64,000 nucleotides of DNA from an uncultured Colwellia sp. (GCA_913058395.1 CAJXQI010000006.1:62001-126000); one strand, 5' to 3'; shown: positions 46,525-55,875, counted from the stretch's first letter. Translations and numbers: made by a program. Notes: generated by a model from the sequence alone, not told the origin.

Positions 46525-47537
46525 ACGAGTTAGATGAAAAATATCAACAGCAAATATTATTTGATGAAGTTGAAATTACCGATAATGCAATAAAAGCTAA
46601 TACGCCACAAATAATCGTCGACGAACGTGATTGGCTTGCGGATGAACAGCCTGAAGTGAGTTTTGAAAACATGCCTGTAGAGGCTAAAAAACCTCGATGG
46701 CTTTGGCGAGGAATAGCCGCGGTATTCGCCACTTTAGTCGGTATTGAAACGGTTCAGTTTTTTATCACTGGCTTTAGTCAATCGCCAATTGTTGCTGGCT
46801 TATATGGTGCATTATTGCTTGGGCTTTCTGTTGTTTGTGGCCGAGCTGTTTGGCGTGAGATTTCTGGCTTAAGACAATTTAAATATCAGCAAACACTGCA
46901 GCAACAAGCTCATGATATTATCAATGACGATGACAAGATTTCCGCCGCAATATTTTGTGAAAAACTGACTAAACGTTTACCGATTGATTTAGCTGAGCAT
47001 GACCAAGGTAAATGGCATGAGCTTAATATTGAAGAATTCAATGAAGCTGAAATAATGCAGCTTTATTCTCGTCATGTACTCTCAAAAGTTGATCAAAAAG
47101 CAATGGCAGAAATTGCTAAGTTTTCAACTGAATCTGTTGTACTTGTGGCATTAAGCCCAATTGCCATTATTGATATGCTAATCATGCTATGGCGAAACTT
47201 ACGCTTGGTGAATAAAATAGCGGCGTTATACGGACTTAAGCTAGGTTACTGGAGTCGAGTAAAGTTAATCAAACAAGTTATTTTTAATATGGCTTATGCT
47301 GGTGCAAGTGAATTAGTTGCTGATTTAGGTGCAGACTTATTGGGAGCCGAGCTGTTAGGAAAGTTATCTGCACGCATGGCACAAGGGCTTGGCGCCGGAA
47401 TGTTAACGGCCAGGTTAGGCTTAAAGGCGATGCATATGTGTCGACCTATTCCTTTTGATGACGATGCGCCTAAGCTTGGTCAAGTTCGACAAAAAATTGT
47501 TAATCAGGTGCAAACGTTAATTATTTCAAAAAAATAA
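46521..47537 (+). CDS. ycjF: YcjF-family membrane protein (DUF697/TIGR01620)
   Basis: 338 aa. A polar N-terminal third is followed by two membrane helices (about 68-115) and a C-terminal DUF697 region with further hydrophobic segments (about 205-300; GLKLGYWSRVKLIKQV). It is the constant partner of YcjX. Role within the phage-shock response is inferred from conserved neighbourhood. Confidence 0.92.
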   Translation: MNELDEKYQQQILFDEVEITDNAIKANTPQIIVDERDWLADEQPEVSFENMPVEAKKPRWLWRGIAAVFATLVGIETVQFFITGFSQSPIVAGLYGALLLGLSVVCGRAVWREISGLRQFKYQQTLQQQAHDIINDDDKISAAIFCEKLTKRLPIDLAEHDQGKWHELNIEEFNEAEIMQLYSRHVLSKVDQKAMAEIAKFSTESVVLVALSPIAIIDMLIMLWRNLRLVNKIAALYGLKLGYWSRVKLIKQVIFNMAYAGASELVADLGADLLGAELLGKLSARMAQGLGAGMLTARLGLKAMHMCRPIPFDDDAPKLGQVRQKIVNQVQTLIISKK

Positions 47538-47580
47538 TGATTTGATATTGTTAGTAAAAAATATCTTTTGTACATTTCAA

Positions 47581-47598
47581 TGTAACACAAATTTTACA
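47581..47598. promoter_or_regulatory. TyrR-type operator upstream of phhA
   Basis: TGTAAC-N6-TTTACA differs in one base from the TyrR box TGTAAA-N6-TTTACA. It lies about 145 bp before the phhA ATG, while the regulator gene is two genes away. Confidence 0.65.
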
Positions 47599-47741
47599 CT
47601 CTTAAAGTCTGCTTAAAAAATAGTCGATTTGAAAGTCGTGCTTTTTCTACCCTTGTTGCCTTAGTATTGAGGCAACAAAATTAGCTCAACAATATCAAAA
47701 CAAAATTAACAATAAATTGATATTAATATAAGGTTAAAAAA

Positions 47742-48554
47742 ATGGGAAAAGCGACTAAATACGTTTCCAAAGTTGCAGATGAACAGGGTGTTATTGCTTG
47801 GTCTGCAGAAGAAAATAAGATTTGGCAAGAATTGCTAACACGGCAGTTATCAACAGTTAAAAATACTGCGTGTGATGAATTTGTAGCAGGTTTAGAAAAG
47901 CTAAACCTGCCATTAGATAGAATTCCACAGCTTGAAGAAGTCAGTGAAGTTTTAAGAGCTGAAACGGGCTGGAGTTGCGAACCTGTGCCTGCACTTATCG
48001 GCTTTGGTGAATTTTTCCGTTTACTGTCTGAAAAGAAATTCCCTGTAGCGACGTTTATTCGCTCTCGTGAAGAGTTCGATTACCTACAAGAACCTGATAT
48101 ATTTCATGAAATATATGGTCACTGTCCATTATTAACCAACTCTTCATTTGCTGATTACACGCAAGCTTACGGAAAAATGGGCTTGAACGCTTCAAAAGAA
48201 GATAGAGTGTTTTTAGCAAGATTATATTGGTTTACCGTTGAGTTCGGTTTGCTCGATACGCCAGAAGGTTTGCGCGTATACGGTGGTGGTATTTTATCTT
48301 CACCAACTGAAACAGAATACGCGCTAAATGACAAACACGTTGAGAGAAAAACGCTTGATGTATTAGACGTACTTAGAACTCAATATCGAATTGATATTCT
48401 ACAGCCAGTTTACTTTATGCTTTCAAAGGTTAGTGACCTTGATAATATTCGCAAATTAGAAGTAGAAGACATTATGGCGTTGGTAGAACAAGCAAGAGAA
48501 ATTGGTCTACATCCACCAAAATTTGAATTAAAATCAACATCAAAAGCAAGTTAA
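47742..48554 (+). CDS. phhA: Phenylalanine 4-monooxygenase
   Basis: 270 aa, the bacterial single-domain form. The iron ligands are visible as His122 and His127 in FHEIYGHCPLL and Glu167 in WFTVEFGL. It converts phenylalanine to tyrosine with tetrahydropterin and oxygen in the cytoplasm, the entry step of phenylalanine breakdown. TAAGG lies upstream of the ATG. phhB, which recycles the pterin, starts 10 bp downstream. Control by the TyrR-type regulator at 49015 is indicated by the upstream operator. Confidence 0.97.
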   Translation: MGKATKYVSKVADEQGVIAWSAEENKIWQELLTRQLSTVKNTACDEFVAGLEKLNLPLDRIPQLEEVSEVLRAETGWSCEPVPALIGFGEFFRLLSEKKFPVATFIRSREEFDYLQEPDIFHEIYGHCPLLTNSSFADYTQAYGKMGLNASKEDRVFLARLYWFTVEFGLLDTPEGLRVYGGGILSSPTETEYALNDKHVERKTLDVLDVLRTQYRIDILQPVYFMLSKVSDLDNIRKLEVEDIMALVEQAREIGLHPPKFELKSTSKAS

Positions 48555-48563
48555 GGAAATTTT

Positions 48564-48902
48564 ATGAGTGCCGAATTATCAAATCAACAATGTGAAGCAT
48601 GTCAGGTTGATGCCCCAAAGGTAAGTGATGACGAATTAGCAGGCTTATTAGGTCAAATACCTGATTGGGTACCTGAAGTGAATAATGGCGTTATGATGTT
48701 AGAACGAGTTTATAAATTTAAAAACTATAAATTAGCTTGGGCATTTGCGAATAAAGTATCAGAACTAGCAGAAGAAGAATTTCACCATCCAGCCATTTTA
48801 TTAGAGTGGGGTAAAGTGAGAGTAACATGGTGGACCCACGCTATCAAAGGGCTTCACAAGAATGACTTCATTTGTGCAGCGAAAACAGACCAACTTCTGT
48901 AA
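48564..48902 (+). CDS. phhB: Pterin-4a-carbinolamine dehydratase
   Basis: 112 aa. The catalytic motif is visible as [20 protein letters not shown] with the His-His-Pro core. It dehydrates the carbinolamine left by PhhA so that the cofactor can be reduced again. AAGGAAA precedes the ATG. Same operon as phhA; a terminator follows. Confidence 0.96.
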   Translation: MSAELSNQQCEACQVDAPKVSDDELAGLLGQIPDWVPEVNNGVMMLERVYKFKNYKLAWAFANKVSELAEEEFHHPAILLEWGKVRVTWWTHAIKGLHKNDFICAAKTDQLL

Positions 48903-48926
48903 TGTTTGCTTACAACAATAAATACT

Positions 48927-48954
48927 AGCCTCCTATTACAGGGGGCTTTTTTTT
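48927..48954 (+). terminator. Terminator of phhAB
   Basis: The stem AGCCTCC/GGGGGCT (one G-T pair) with a 7-nt loop is followed by eight T. It ends 2 bp before the next operator. Confidence 0.85.
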
Positions 48955-48956
48955 GT

Positions 48957-48974
48957 TGTAAAAATTAGTTTACA
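48957..48974. promoter_or_regulatory. TyrR-type operator upstream of the regulator gene
   Basis: TGTAAA-AATTAG-TTTACA is a perfect match to TGTAAA-N6-TTTACA, 40 bp before the regulator's ATG. This placement suggests autoregulation. Confidence 0.75.
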
Positions 48975-49014
48975 ATAGCGTTATTGAAATTAGTTGTTTG
49001 CCTGAGGTTATGAA

Positions 49015-50565
49015 ATGCGTTTAGAGATAGGTTGCCAAGACCGAGTTGGTATCGCACAAAGTGTATTGGCAATATTTGTAGAGCGCGGTATTGATCTGCG
49101 CGGTATTGAATTGAAACAACCAGGGAAAATTTTTATTAATATTCCTGATCTTGAGTTTTCTGAACTGCAAGACTTTATGCCGCAGTTACGCCTAATTGAT
49201 GGTGTTATTGACGTAAAAACTACGCCTTACATGCCATCTGAGCGTGAACGAAACGAATTTGAAACCTTAGTCAAAACCTTTCCCGACCCATTTATTTCTG
49301 TTGATACTAAAGGCCAAATCCGCATGGTCAATAATACTGCGGCGCAAATCATGTGTGATACGCTTGAAAATATTACCAATGAGCATGTCAGCAATTGGCT
49401 TAAAGGCTTTAATATTAGCCGTTGGCTTGATGGTGACGAAGTGCTTGCACAAACTCGTCGTGTTAAATTTCAGGACGATGACTTTGTTGCCGATATTATT
49501 CCGATTCATGTTGCAGAAGGCGATGAAGCACAAGTGCTTGCTGGTGCTGTACTGATCCTCAAATCAGAAGCAAGGTTAGGGCAGCAAATTAGTGCTTTCA
49601 AAAAAGCTAGCGATAACAATTTTGCCGGCATTCAAGCTAATAGTAGCTCAATGCGTAAGTTATTACGTGAATCAAAACGCATGGCATTACTTGATTCGTC
49701 AATGTTAATTGTGGGTGAAACAGGTACTGGTAAAGAATTACTAGCACGTGCTTGTCATAGTGCTAGTGACAGAGCTGATAAACCGTTTATGACCTTAAGT
49801 TGTGCTGCACTTCCAGATGATGCCGCTGAAACTGAATTATTTGGCTCAGGAGCCGCTGGCGAGGTAAATAGTAAAAAAGGTATTTTTGAATCGGCTGACG
49901 GCGGTACAATCTTTTTTGATGAAGTAGGTGAAATGTCACCTAAATTGCAAACTAAAGTGTTGCGAGTTATTCAACACGGCACATTTAGACGTATCGATGA
50001 CGAACAAGAAATCAAAGTTAACGTACGTATTATCAGTTCTACCAATCGAGATTTACTGAACATGGTTTCGTTAGGTGAATTTCGTGAAGATTTATACTAC
50101 CGCCTAAACGTATTGGGCTTGAATATTCCGTCATTGAGAGAGCGACGTTCAGATATTGTGCCGCTTGCGGAACTTTTTGTGGCTAAGTTTGGTCAACGTA
50201 TTGGTAAAACACACATTTCTTTTGATAAGGAATGTCTTGAATTTATTGAACATTACCCGTGGCCAGGCAATGTTAGGCAATTAGAGAACGTGCTTATTCG
50301 AGCGGTATCATTAATTGAGGGCAATATTATTATGACCTCTCATTTGCAGTTACCAGCATACACCCGTGAGCACGGCTATTTAGAACAAGATTTTGAAGGC
50401 ACACTTGATGCCGCAGTGAAGAATTTTGAAGCTGACTTATTACGTAAGCTTTATCCTGCGTATCCAAGTACTCGACAGCTTGCAAAAAAATTAGGCTTGA
50501 GCCACACCGCAATAGCGAACAAATTGCGTGATTACGATATTAATAAAAAAACGGTTAAAATTTAA
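49015..50565 (+). CDS. tyrR: TyrR/PhhR-type transcriptional regulator
   Basis: 516 aa. An N-terminal ACT domain (about 1-75) and a PAS domain (about 80-190) precede an AAA+ domain with Walker A GETGTGKE. The sigma-54 contact loop GAFTGA is replaced by GSGAAGEVNSKKG, as in TyrR, so it should act on sigma-70 promoters. A C-terminal helix-turn-helix follows (TRQLAKKLGLSHTAIANKL). It senses aromatic amino acids. Two TyrR boxes nearby make phhAB and itself likely targets. PhhR is the name used when the main role is phenylalanine breakdown. Confidence 0.93.
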   Translation: MRLEIGCQDRVGIAQSVLAIFVERGIDLRGIELKQPGKIFINIPDLEFSELQDFMPQLRLIDGVIDVKTTPYMPSERERNEFETLVKTFPDPFISVDTKGQIRMVNNTAAQIMCDTLENITNEHVSNWLKGFNISRWLDGDEVLAQTRRVKFQDDDFVADIIPIHVAEGDEAQVLAGAVLILKSEARLGQQISAFKKASDNNFAGIQANSSSMRKLLRESKRMALLDSSMLIVGETGTGKELLARACHSASDRADKPFMTLSCAALPDDAAETELFGSGAAGEVNSKKGIFESADGGTIFFDEVGEMSPKLQTKVLRVIQHGTFRRIDDEQEIKVNVRIISSTNRDLLNMVSLGEFREDLYYRLNVLGLNIPSLRERRSDIVPLAELFVAKFGQRIGKTHISFDKECLEFIEHYPWPGNVRQLENVLIRAVSLIEGNIIMTSHLQLPAYTREHGYLEQDFEGTLDAAVKNFEADLLRKLYPAYPSTRQLAKKLGLSHTAIANKLRDYDINKKTVKI

Positions 50566-50612
50566 AGACCGTTTGTTTTCCCGTTAAGTTAGTATTATTT
50601 TGAGATTTTATT

Positions 50613-51254
50613 ATGAAGTTATATGGTTATTGGCGCTCTTCAGCAGCCTATCGCGTTAGAATTGTTATGCATTTAAAGTCGTTACCATTTGCGTCCATTG
50701 CTGTGCATTTGGTGAAAGATGGTGGTGAGCAGCACAAGGAAGAGTACGTAGGGCTTAACCCAACACATTTAGTGCCAACTTATGTTGATGAAGATGTAAC
50801 ATTAAACCAATCATTAGCCATTATTGACTACTTAGATGAAAAGTATCCCGCTGTGGCGGTATACCCGACAAATATTGCAGAAAAGGCTAAAGTTAAAGCG
50901 CTAGCGCTTGATGTTGCTTGTGAAATTCACCCCGTGAATAATTTACGAGTACAACAATACTTGGTTAAAACTTTGTCAGTAGCAGAGCAAGATAAGCTTG
51001 CTTGGAGTTACCATTGGATGAATATTGGTTTTGCCGCGATAGAAAAGCAGCTTGAAACCAGTGCTGGCGAGTTTTGTTTTGGTGATGAAGTCACTATGGC
51101 TGATATTTGTTTGGTGCCTCAGGTTTACAATGCAAACCGTTTTAAACTCGATATGTCTGCTTACCCTCATATCGTTCGTGTAGTCGAAAACTGTAATCAG
51201 TTGCCGGCATTTATTGCCGCGCTTCCTGAAAACCAAGCGGACGCTCAGTTGTAA
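50613..51254 (+). CDS. maiA: Maleylacetoacetate isomerase (zeta-class GST)
   Basis: 213 aa. The zeta-class signature SSAAYRVRI (9-17) is near the N-terminus, where glutathione binds; PTHLVPTY and QSLAIIDYLDEKYP follow. It isomerises maleylacetoacetate to fumarylacetoacetate in tyrosine breakdown, consistent with the adjacent phhAB/tyrR. The usual partners hmgA and fah are not here, so the pathway must be completed elsewhere. Confidence 0.93.
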   Translation: MKLYGYWRSSAAYRVRIVMHLKSLPFASIAVHLVKDGGEQHKEEYVGLNPTHLVPTYVDEDVTLNQSLAIIDYLDEKYPAVAVYPTNIAEKAKVKALALDVACEIHPVNNLRVQQYLVKTLSVAEQDKLAWSYHWMNIGFAAIEKQLETSAGEFCFGDEVTMADICLVPQVYNANRFKLDMSAYPHIVRVVENCNQLPAFIAALPENQADAQL

Positions 51255-51320
51255 CGTTCACAGAGTAGAAAAGAAAATTATTGTTTAGATAGTCCTGACT
51301 CACTGAATATAAAGGTTATT

Positions 51321-52178
51321 ATGTCAATACAAAATACAGAGCAAAAACAAACTCCTTGGGGAATTATCGCTGTTATTATTGCTGCGATAATTGCATGTGT
51401 TGTTTATTATTATGTGATTGCCGCTGATAAAGAAAATATTACAACAGCGCCAGTTGTTGCTATTGAGAAGCCTACACCATTACCTGAGGTTGTTCCTGAG
51501 CCTAGTGAACCTGAATTTATTGAACCGATAATTGAGCCAGTTATTGAAGAGGTAGTTGAAACTGAGCCTGAAATTATTTTACCAACTCTTGATGAAAGTG
51601 ACTCGTGGTTCAGTGATAAGTTAGCTAACTTAACTTGGCGTAAAGAGTTATTAAAATTAATGGTGACGGAAGATATGATCCGTCGTTTTGTGGTTTTTAC
51701 TGATAACTTTAGCCAAGGCACATTAGCTTACGAACATGCACCATTAGTTTCGCCTAACGCTAAATTTTCAGCAACAGAAGAAAAGTCGCCAGAGGGATCT
51801 AAATGGCAATGGGATGAAAGCAATACTCGCCGGTTTAGTCTATACGTTGATTTACTTCGTTCAATGGATAGCGAGATGTTGGTGCAATGGTATGTTGAAT
51901 TAAAACCTTTGATAGATCAGGCGTATCAAGAGTTGGGTTATCCTGACGATGAATTTGGTGATGTATTGCAAGATGCCATCACGAAAGTGCTAGATATGGA
52001 AATCCCTAAAACCTTACCAGAGTTAAACCGTCCAAGTGTTATGTATAAATATAAAGACGAATCATTAGAGTCTTTAGATGATGCTGAAAAGTTATTGCTA
52101 CGTTTAGGAAAAGAAAATTTACTGGTGATTAAGTCAGTAATGTTGGAAATTAATGAAAAGTTCGCTCGCGTTCGTTAA
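51321..52178 (+). CDS. DUF3014 domain-containing protein
   Basis: 285 aa. One N-terminal membrane helix (about 13-33), then a Pro/Glu-rich linker (about 45-92), then a globular domain (about 95-280) resembling DUF3014. Function is unknown; topology suggests a periplasmic domain tethered to the inner membrane. AAAGG precedes the ATG. It is 15 bp before the acyltransferase gene and probably co-transcribed. Confidence 0.85.
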   Translation: MSIQNTEQKQTPWGIIAVIIAAIIACVVYYYVIAADKENITTAPVVAIEKPTPLPEVVPEPSEPEFIEPIIEPVIEEVVETEPEIILPTLDESDSWFSDKLANLTWRKELLKLMVTEDMIRRFVVFTDNFSQGTLAYEHAPLVSPNAKFSATEEKSPEGSKWQWDESNTRRFSLYVDLLRSMDSEMLVQWYVELKPLIDQAYQELGYPDDEFGDVLQDAITKVLDMEIPKTLPELNRPSVMYKYKDESLESLDDAEKLLLRLGKENLLVIKSVMLEINEKFARVR

Positions 52179-52193
52179 CACGGAGTAACTGAC

Positions 52194-52778
52194 ATGAATA
52201 TACCGTCGGCACCTGAGTGCATTCCAACACGAAAATATGGCTTGCTACATAGCATTGCTAAAAGAATGTTAGCTTGGTGTGGCTGGACTATTAATGGTGA
52301 GCTTCCAAACCAGCCTAAGTTCATACTTGCGGTAGCACCTCATACCTCCAATTGGGACTTTTTTATTGGTATTGCTGCCATGTTTAGTTTGCAGCTGAAA
52401 GTATCATTTTTGGGCAAGGCGAGCATATTTCGCTGGCCAGTTAAGTCTGTATTAACCGCTATTGGCGGGATAGCTGTTGATAGAAGTAATAGTCATGGCG
52501 TTGTTGGGCAAATTGTTCAAGAATTAAAGCGTAATGATAAGTTCATATTAGGGCTTGCACCCGAAGGGACTCGAAGTAAAACTACTGAGTGGAAAACTGG
52601 GTTTCTACATATTGCTAAGCAAGGCAATATTCCCATTGTTCCTGTAAGTTTTGACTTTGCAAAAAAAGAAATATTTTTTCATCAAGAAGTTTATATTTCG
52701 GGTGAAATTTCGCAAGAATTAATTGAGTTTAAGCAAATATTTGCAGATGTTTGTGCAAAAAATCCGCAAGCAGTTTAA
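52194..52778 (+). CDS. Lysophospholipid acyltransferase-family protein
   Basis: 194 aa, short for the family. Catalytic HX4D is present as HTSNWD (His50, Asp55) and the phosphate-binding motif as PEGTRS (123-128). A further family block reads NIPIVPVSF. It probably acylates a lysophospholipid or related alcohol at the inner membrane; the acceptor is unknown. CGGAG lies upstream of the ATG. Confidence 0.88.
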   Translation: MNIPSAPECIPTRKYGLLHSIAKRMLAWCGWTINGELPNQPKFILAVAPHTSNWDFFIGIAAMFSLQLKVSFLGKASIFRWPVKSVLTAIGGIAVDRSNSHGVVGQIVQELKRNDKFILGLAPEGTRSKTTEWKTGFLHIAKQGNIPIVPVSFDFAKKEIFFHQEVYISGEISQELIEFKQIFADVCAKNPQAV

Positions 52779-52794
52779 TTTTACCAACTAGCGC

Positions 52795-52823
52795 TTGCAA
52801 CTGAACATACTATTAGCGATAAT
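52795..52823 (+). promoter_or_regulatory. Promoter of the SRP RNA gene
   Basis: TTGCAA (52795-52800), 17-bp spacer, GATAAT (52818-52823), then a GC-rich discriminator (CGCGCGC) as in stable-RNA promoters under stringent control. The predicted start is near 52830; the mature RNA begins about 30 nt later. Confidence 0.65.
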
Positions 52824-52859
52824 TCGCGCGCTTTAAGGGAATTCCTTATTCGCATCTAT

Positions 52860-52973
52860 GGTGACCCTTTCGGTCCCTTCGCAATGATACTCTGTGAACT
52901 CGGCCAGGTCCGGAAGGAAGCAACCGCAGCAGACGACTCATGTGCCGGAGTGTGGCTGATTGGGTTGCCACCC
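52860..52973 (+). ncRNA. ffs: Signal recognition particle 4.5S RNA
   Basis: About 114 nt. The conserved domain IV is intact: GGTCCGGAAGGAAGCA on the 5' side and GTGCCGGAG on the 3' side. The ends pair as a long hairpin (GGTGACCC with GGGTTGCCACC). It binds Ffh and targets nascent membrane proteins to FtsY. Exact ends are estimated from pairing. Confidence 0.95.
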
Positions 52974-53242
52974 AATTTAAATCTTCATATCCTATTTATC
53001 TCAGCGTCAAAAATTTCATTAATCCCCTTATCTTTGTGATTGATATAGCGCATATATTAAGATTGAATCTATTTTTAAATGCCTGTATATCGAACATAAA
53101 GTTTAGCCTTATGCTATTTGAAATTGTTTCTCATCGTTAATTAAAATAATATTGTTCAAGGCTAGAAAGCAATCATACATCGAAATTTTGTCAGAAATGA
53201 GAAGGTGGTTGTTATGCAAGGTATTAAGGTATTAAGTCTAGT

Positions 53243-53447
53243 AAATAACCTCAACTCGGCTTAAGCAACGCTATCCAATAAAGCTAGTTAAGCGCCTATC
53301 TACGTTGTTGATGTGCTAAATAGCTCGCTATTCGGATACATAAACGCCTTGATATCCACTTAACTAGCTTCATTGGATATACCGGATTTATTAAAATACT
53401 GATTATCAATATATTATGACATTCATTAAACCGAGTTGAGGTTAAAT
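53243..53447. repeat. Nested inverted-repeat element, about 205 bp (MITE-like)
   Basis: Outer arms: AACCTCAACTCGG (53247-53259) and its perfect complement (53431-53443), extendable to 22 bp with three mismatches. Inner arms: 53272-53292 and 53359-53379 pair over 21 bp with one mismatch (core AGCTAGTTAAG). No coding frame lies inside. Such terminal-repeat elements without a transposase are typical of MITEs or large repeated hairpins. The 52974-53242 spacer has no gene. Confidence 0.7.
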
Positions 53448-53466
53448 TATACTAGGCAAGTAAATT

Positions 53467-53493
53467 GTAAAAGCTAATGCAGCAGTATTAGCT
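53467..53493 (-). terminator. Probable terminator of the comFB-like gene
   Basis: On the minus strand, AGCTAATAC pairs with GCATTAGCT (one G-T) and is followed by TTTT. It overlaps the stop codon region. Confidence 0.5.
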
Positions 53494-53748
53494 ATGTTCT
53501 TTCATAAATTCCAGTGCTTTAGCAACAGCGACTTTAACATTATTTTCCATTTCAAAACGTTCTGAGGCTGGAAGATAAAAAGCCATATCAACCTCATGTC
53601 GGATATACCGAGTAGGAAGTTGATTCAATACAACACAAACTAAATCTGCAATAAATTCACTATCATATTTTTCTTCTAATTTTAGGCTAACAAAATGTTG
53701 TGATACTAGCTTTTCATAATAGTTGTGAATATCATCAGAAATTTTCAT
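53488..53748 (-). CDS. ComFB-family small protein
   Basis: 86 aa. The central pattern DLVCVVLNQLPTRYIRHEVD, followed by YLPASERFEMENNV, matches the late-competence ComFB family as found in gammaproteobacteria. Cys residues of the Bacillus zinc-binding form are mostly missing. Relatives in cyanobacteria bind cyclic di-nucleotides, but no such role is shown here. It is 118 bp downstream of priC, same strand. Confidence 0.75.
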   Translation of the reverse strand: MKISDDIHNYYEKLVSQHFVSLKLEEKYDSEFIADLVCVVLNQLPTRYIRHEVDMAFYLPASERFEMENNVKVAVAKALEFMKEHS

Positions 53749-53866
53749 AGGAAAGACCCTTAAGTTAAAGAAATATGGTTAAGCGTAGGCTAGGTTACTG
53801 AAAACTGGAAATGTTTTCATCTGTTATGTTTATATTTTATTAAAAATAGAGATGTTTAGGTGTTAT

Positions 53867-54469
53867 TTAGAACTTTTTAGTTTGTTCTATTTCACGTTCT
53901 AATTTAGAAATTGCTTGGCGACAACGTCCTAAACGTTGGTGTAATGCTAAAACTTCCTCTGAAAGACGGGCAGCTTGTTTGATTGTTGCTTGTTGTCGCT
54001 GTTGTTCTCTTTCGTGGATCATTTCTAAAAGTCTACGTTCGAACTCAACTGTTTCATCTAATTTCTTGTGCAAGTTATGGCTTGATTGCATAACGGCTTG
54101 AGCTGCTTTCTTATATCTACGTGCTTTTATCGCTACCAGGCGTTGATCAGCTTCTTTGTGTACTATTTGATTTGAGTCTAAGGCAGTACGAAGGGCTGAA
54201 ATTTGTTGTTCGATTATTAATAAACGACTATGTGCCAAGCTATTTTTTTGTGCACTTAACAACCTTGCCAACTCATTGGTTTTATTTTTTACTTCTGAAA
54301 CATAGGGTAAAAATAAGTCACTGTGTGTTGAAAATAACCCTTCAGCAAAAATGTCATTATCTTGAATTAAGCGATGTGATTTTGAGTGCTTATTGGATTC
54401 ATCAGCAGCAGCTGCTTGTTGTGCTAATTGATCTAGAATTAGGTGAATTTTATTAATAGCGGGTTGCAT
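53867..54469 (-). CDS. priC: Primosomal replication protein PriC
   Basis: 200 aa, all-helical with basic C-terminal half. ARRYKKAAQAVMQSSHNLHKK and the terminal HQRLGRCRQAISKLEREIE resemble the PriC family. PriC reloads DnaB helicase at stalled forks with gaps. It begins 12 bp after the stop of the exporter gene, so the two are one transcript. Low-complexity helices make the call less than certain. Confidence 0.8.
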   Translation of the reverse strand: MQPAINKIHLILDQLAQQAAAADESNKHSKSHRLIQDNDIFAEGLFSTHSDLFLPYVSEVKNKTNELARLLSAQKNSLAHSRLLIIEQQISALRTALDSNQIVHKEADQRLVAIKARRYKKAAQAVMQSSHNLHKKLDETVEFERRLLEMIHEREQQRQQATIKQAARLSEEVLALHQRLGRCRQAISKLEREIEQTKKF

Positions 54470-54481
54470 ATATAGCCTATT

Positions 54482-55264
54482 TTAATTTAACCAAGCCTGA
54501 TAACCGAGATTCGCGGACATTGCTATCACAACGGTAATAAAAACTGGACGGATGAATTTACTGCCAAATTTAATTGCCCAATGAGCACCAACCCATGCAC
54601 CAAGCATAATAAAAATCCCCATAGAAATGCCAAGTACAAAATTTACATGACCGAGATAAATAAAGGTTAATAGACTACAAAAATTACTAATGAAGTTGGT
54701 AAAGCGGGCTAACCCACAACTTAATAGAATATCAATTTTATAAAGAATATTTGATGAACTTACCCAAAAAGCCCCCGTTCCAGGACCTGCTAAACCATCA
54801 TAAAACCCTAACACAAGGCCTTGTATTACCTGCTTAATTTTAATTGTAGATGTCTTTAATGGTAAAGCATGATCATCATAATTTTGGGATTTAGCAATTA
54901 AGGTATAAACCGCGGTCAAAATTATTAATACCGGGATGTATTTATCTAGGAACTCGACAGACAGAAAGTTAACCATGATAGTGCCAGCAATAGCGCCAAT
55001 AGCTGTTGCGATAATAGCCCATAGCCAATATTTAGGGTTAAGGAGTTTTTTTCGGTAAAAAGCGAATGATGCAGTACATGAACCAAAAGATGCAGCAAGT
55101 TTATTTGTTCCTAAAGCTACGTGCGGTGGTAAGCCAGAGGTGAGTAATGTAGGAACAGTAAGCATACCTCCGCCACCAGCAATGGCATCGATAAGCCCTG
55201 CGATAAAGCCAACACTGCACAATGTTATCCATAAACTTATATCTAAGACAGGATCAATAACCAT
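54482..55264 (-). CDS. yfcA: Sulfite exporter TauE/SafE-family membrane protein (YfcA type)
   Basis: 260 aa with about eight membrane helices. The two family repeats are seen as GLIDAIAGGGGMLTVPTLL (about 24-42) and GFYDGLAGPGTGAFW (about 155-169). The family exports small anions such as sulfite or sulfonates; the substrate here is unknown. It is divergent from the TonB receptor with 611 bp between. Confidence 0.88.
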   Translation of the reverse strand: MVIDPVLDISLWITLCSVGFIAGLIDAIAGGGGMLTVPTLLTSGLPPHVALGTNKLAASFGSCTASFAFYRKKLLNPKYWLWAIIATAIGAIAGTIMVNFLSVEFLDKYIPVLIILTAVYTLIAKSQNYDDHALPLKTSTIKIKQVIQGLVLGFYDGLAGPGTGAFWVSSSNILYKIDILLSCGLARFTNFISNFCSLLTFIYLGHVNFVLGISMGIFIMLGAWVGAHWAIKFGSKFIRPVFITVVIAMSANLGYQAWLN

Positions 55265-55875
55265 AAAAATTATGTACTAGAAAAATAGAAGTGGATTATA
55301 TCACAGTGAAGTATTGATTTTAGGGGCATTTTTTAAGCGATTTTATTGCTAAGAAACAATTAGACATAATTTAAATGTTTGAATGTGTTAAAAATTATTT
55401 CAATTATTACTTTTTTGTTGGTAACTCTTTGTTTTTAAAGGTTTGGTGTGTCTTTTATTTTGTGTTTTTTATTTTGTGTTTTTTTTGATTGAAAAATGAA
55501 CTTTTTATTTTATTGTTTTCTATGGTTTTTTTTAAGTGTTTATGTAACAAATGTTTCAGTCATTGATTTTGATTGATTTTTTGTAAATTGTGGTGCTTTC
55601 TTGGTTTGTTTGTTAGTTCATTGTTTTTTCAGTTATTTTTTTTATTTAATCTTAGTTGTTAATTTTTTGTAATGAAAGTGTTTCGCTTTGTAATGTTTTT
55701 ACATGTTTTCTGTTTTTCTATCTGTATTTCCGTCCGTAGTATGTCTGTATATCGTTGGTTTAATAATGATTTTAAATTTGAAAATCTCGTATTTATCAAC
55801 GAATACAACAAGACAAACTAATAGTCTTGAACTTTATAGAATATGAAATCACTTTTGTGATTCAGGGAGAATAAA
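55265..55875. other. T-rich leader before the first TonB-dependent receptor
   Basis: 611 bp without a gene. The plus strand is strongly T-rich from about 55330 to 55760, with GTAACAAATG-like stretches also seen at 60310 and 63800. It likely holds the receptor's promoter and a long untranslated leader. Confidence 0.45.

Noticed and set aside
52940-53140. 66-codon frame starting inside the SRP RNA
   Set aside because: It begins within the conserved RNA domain and has no ribosome site or family likeness.
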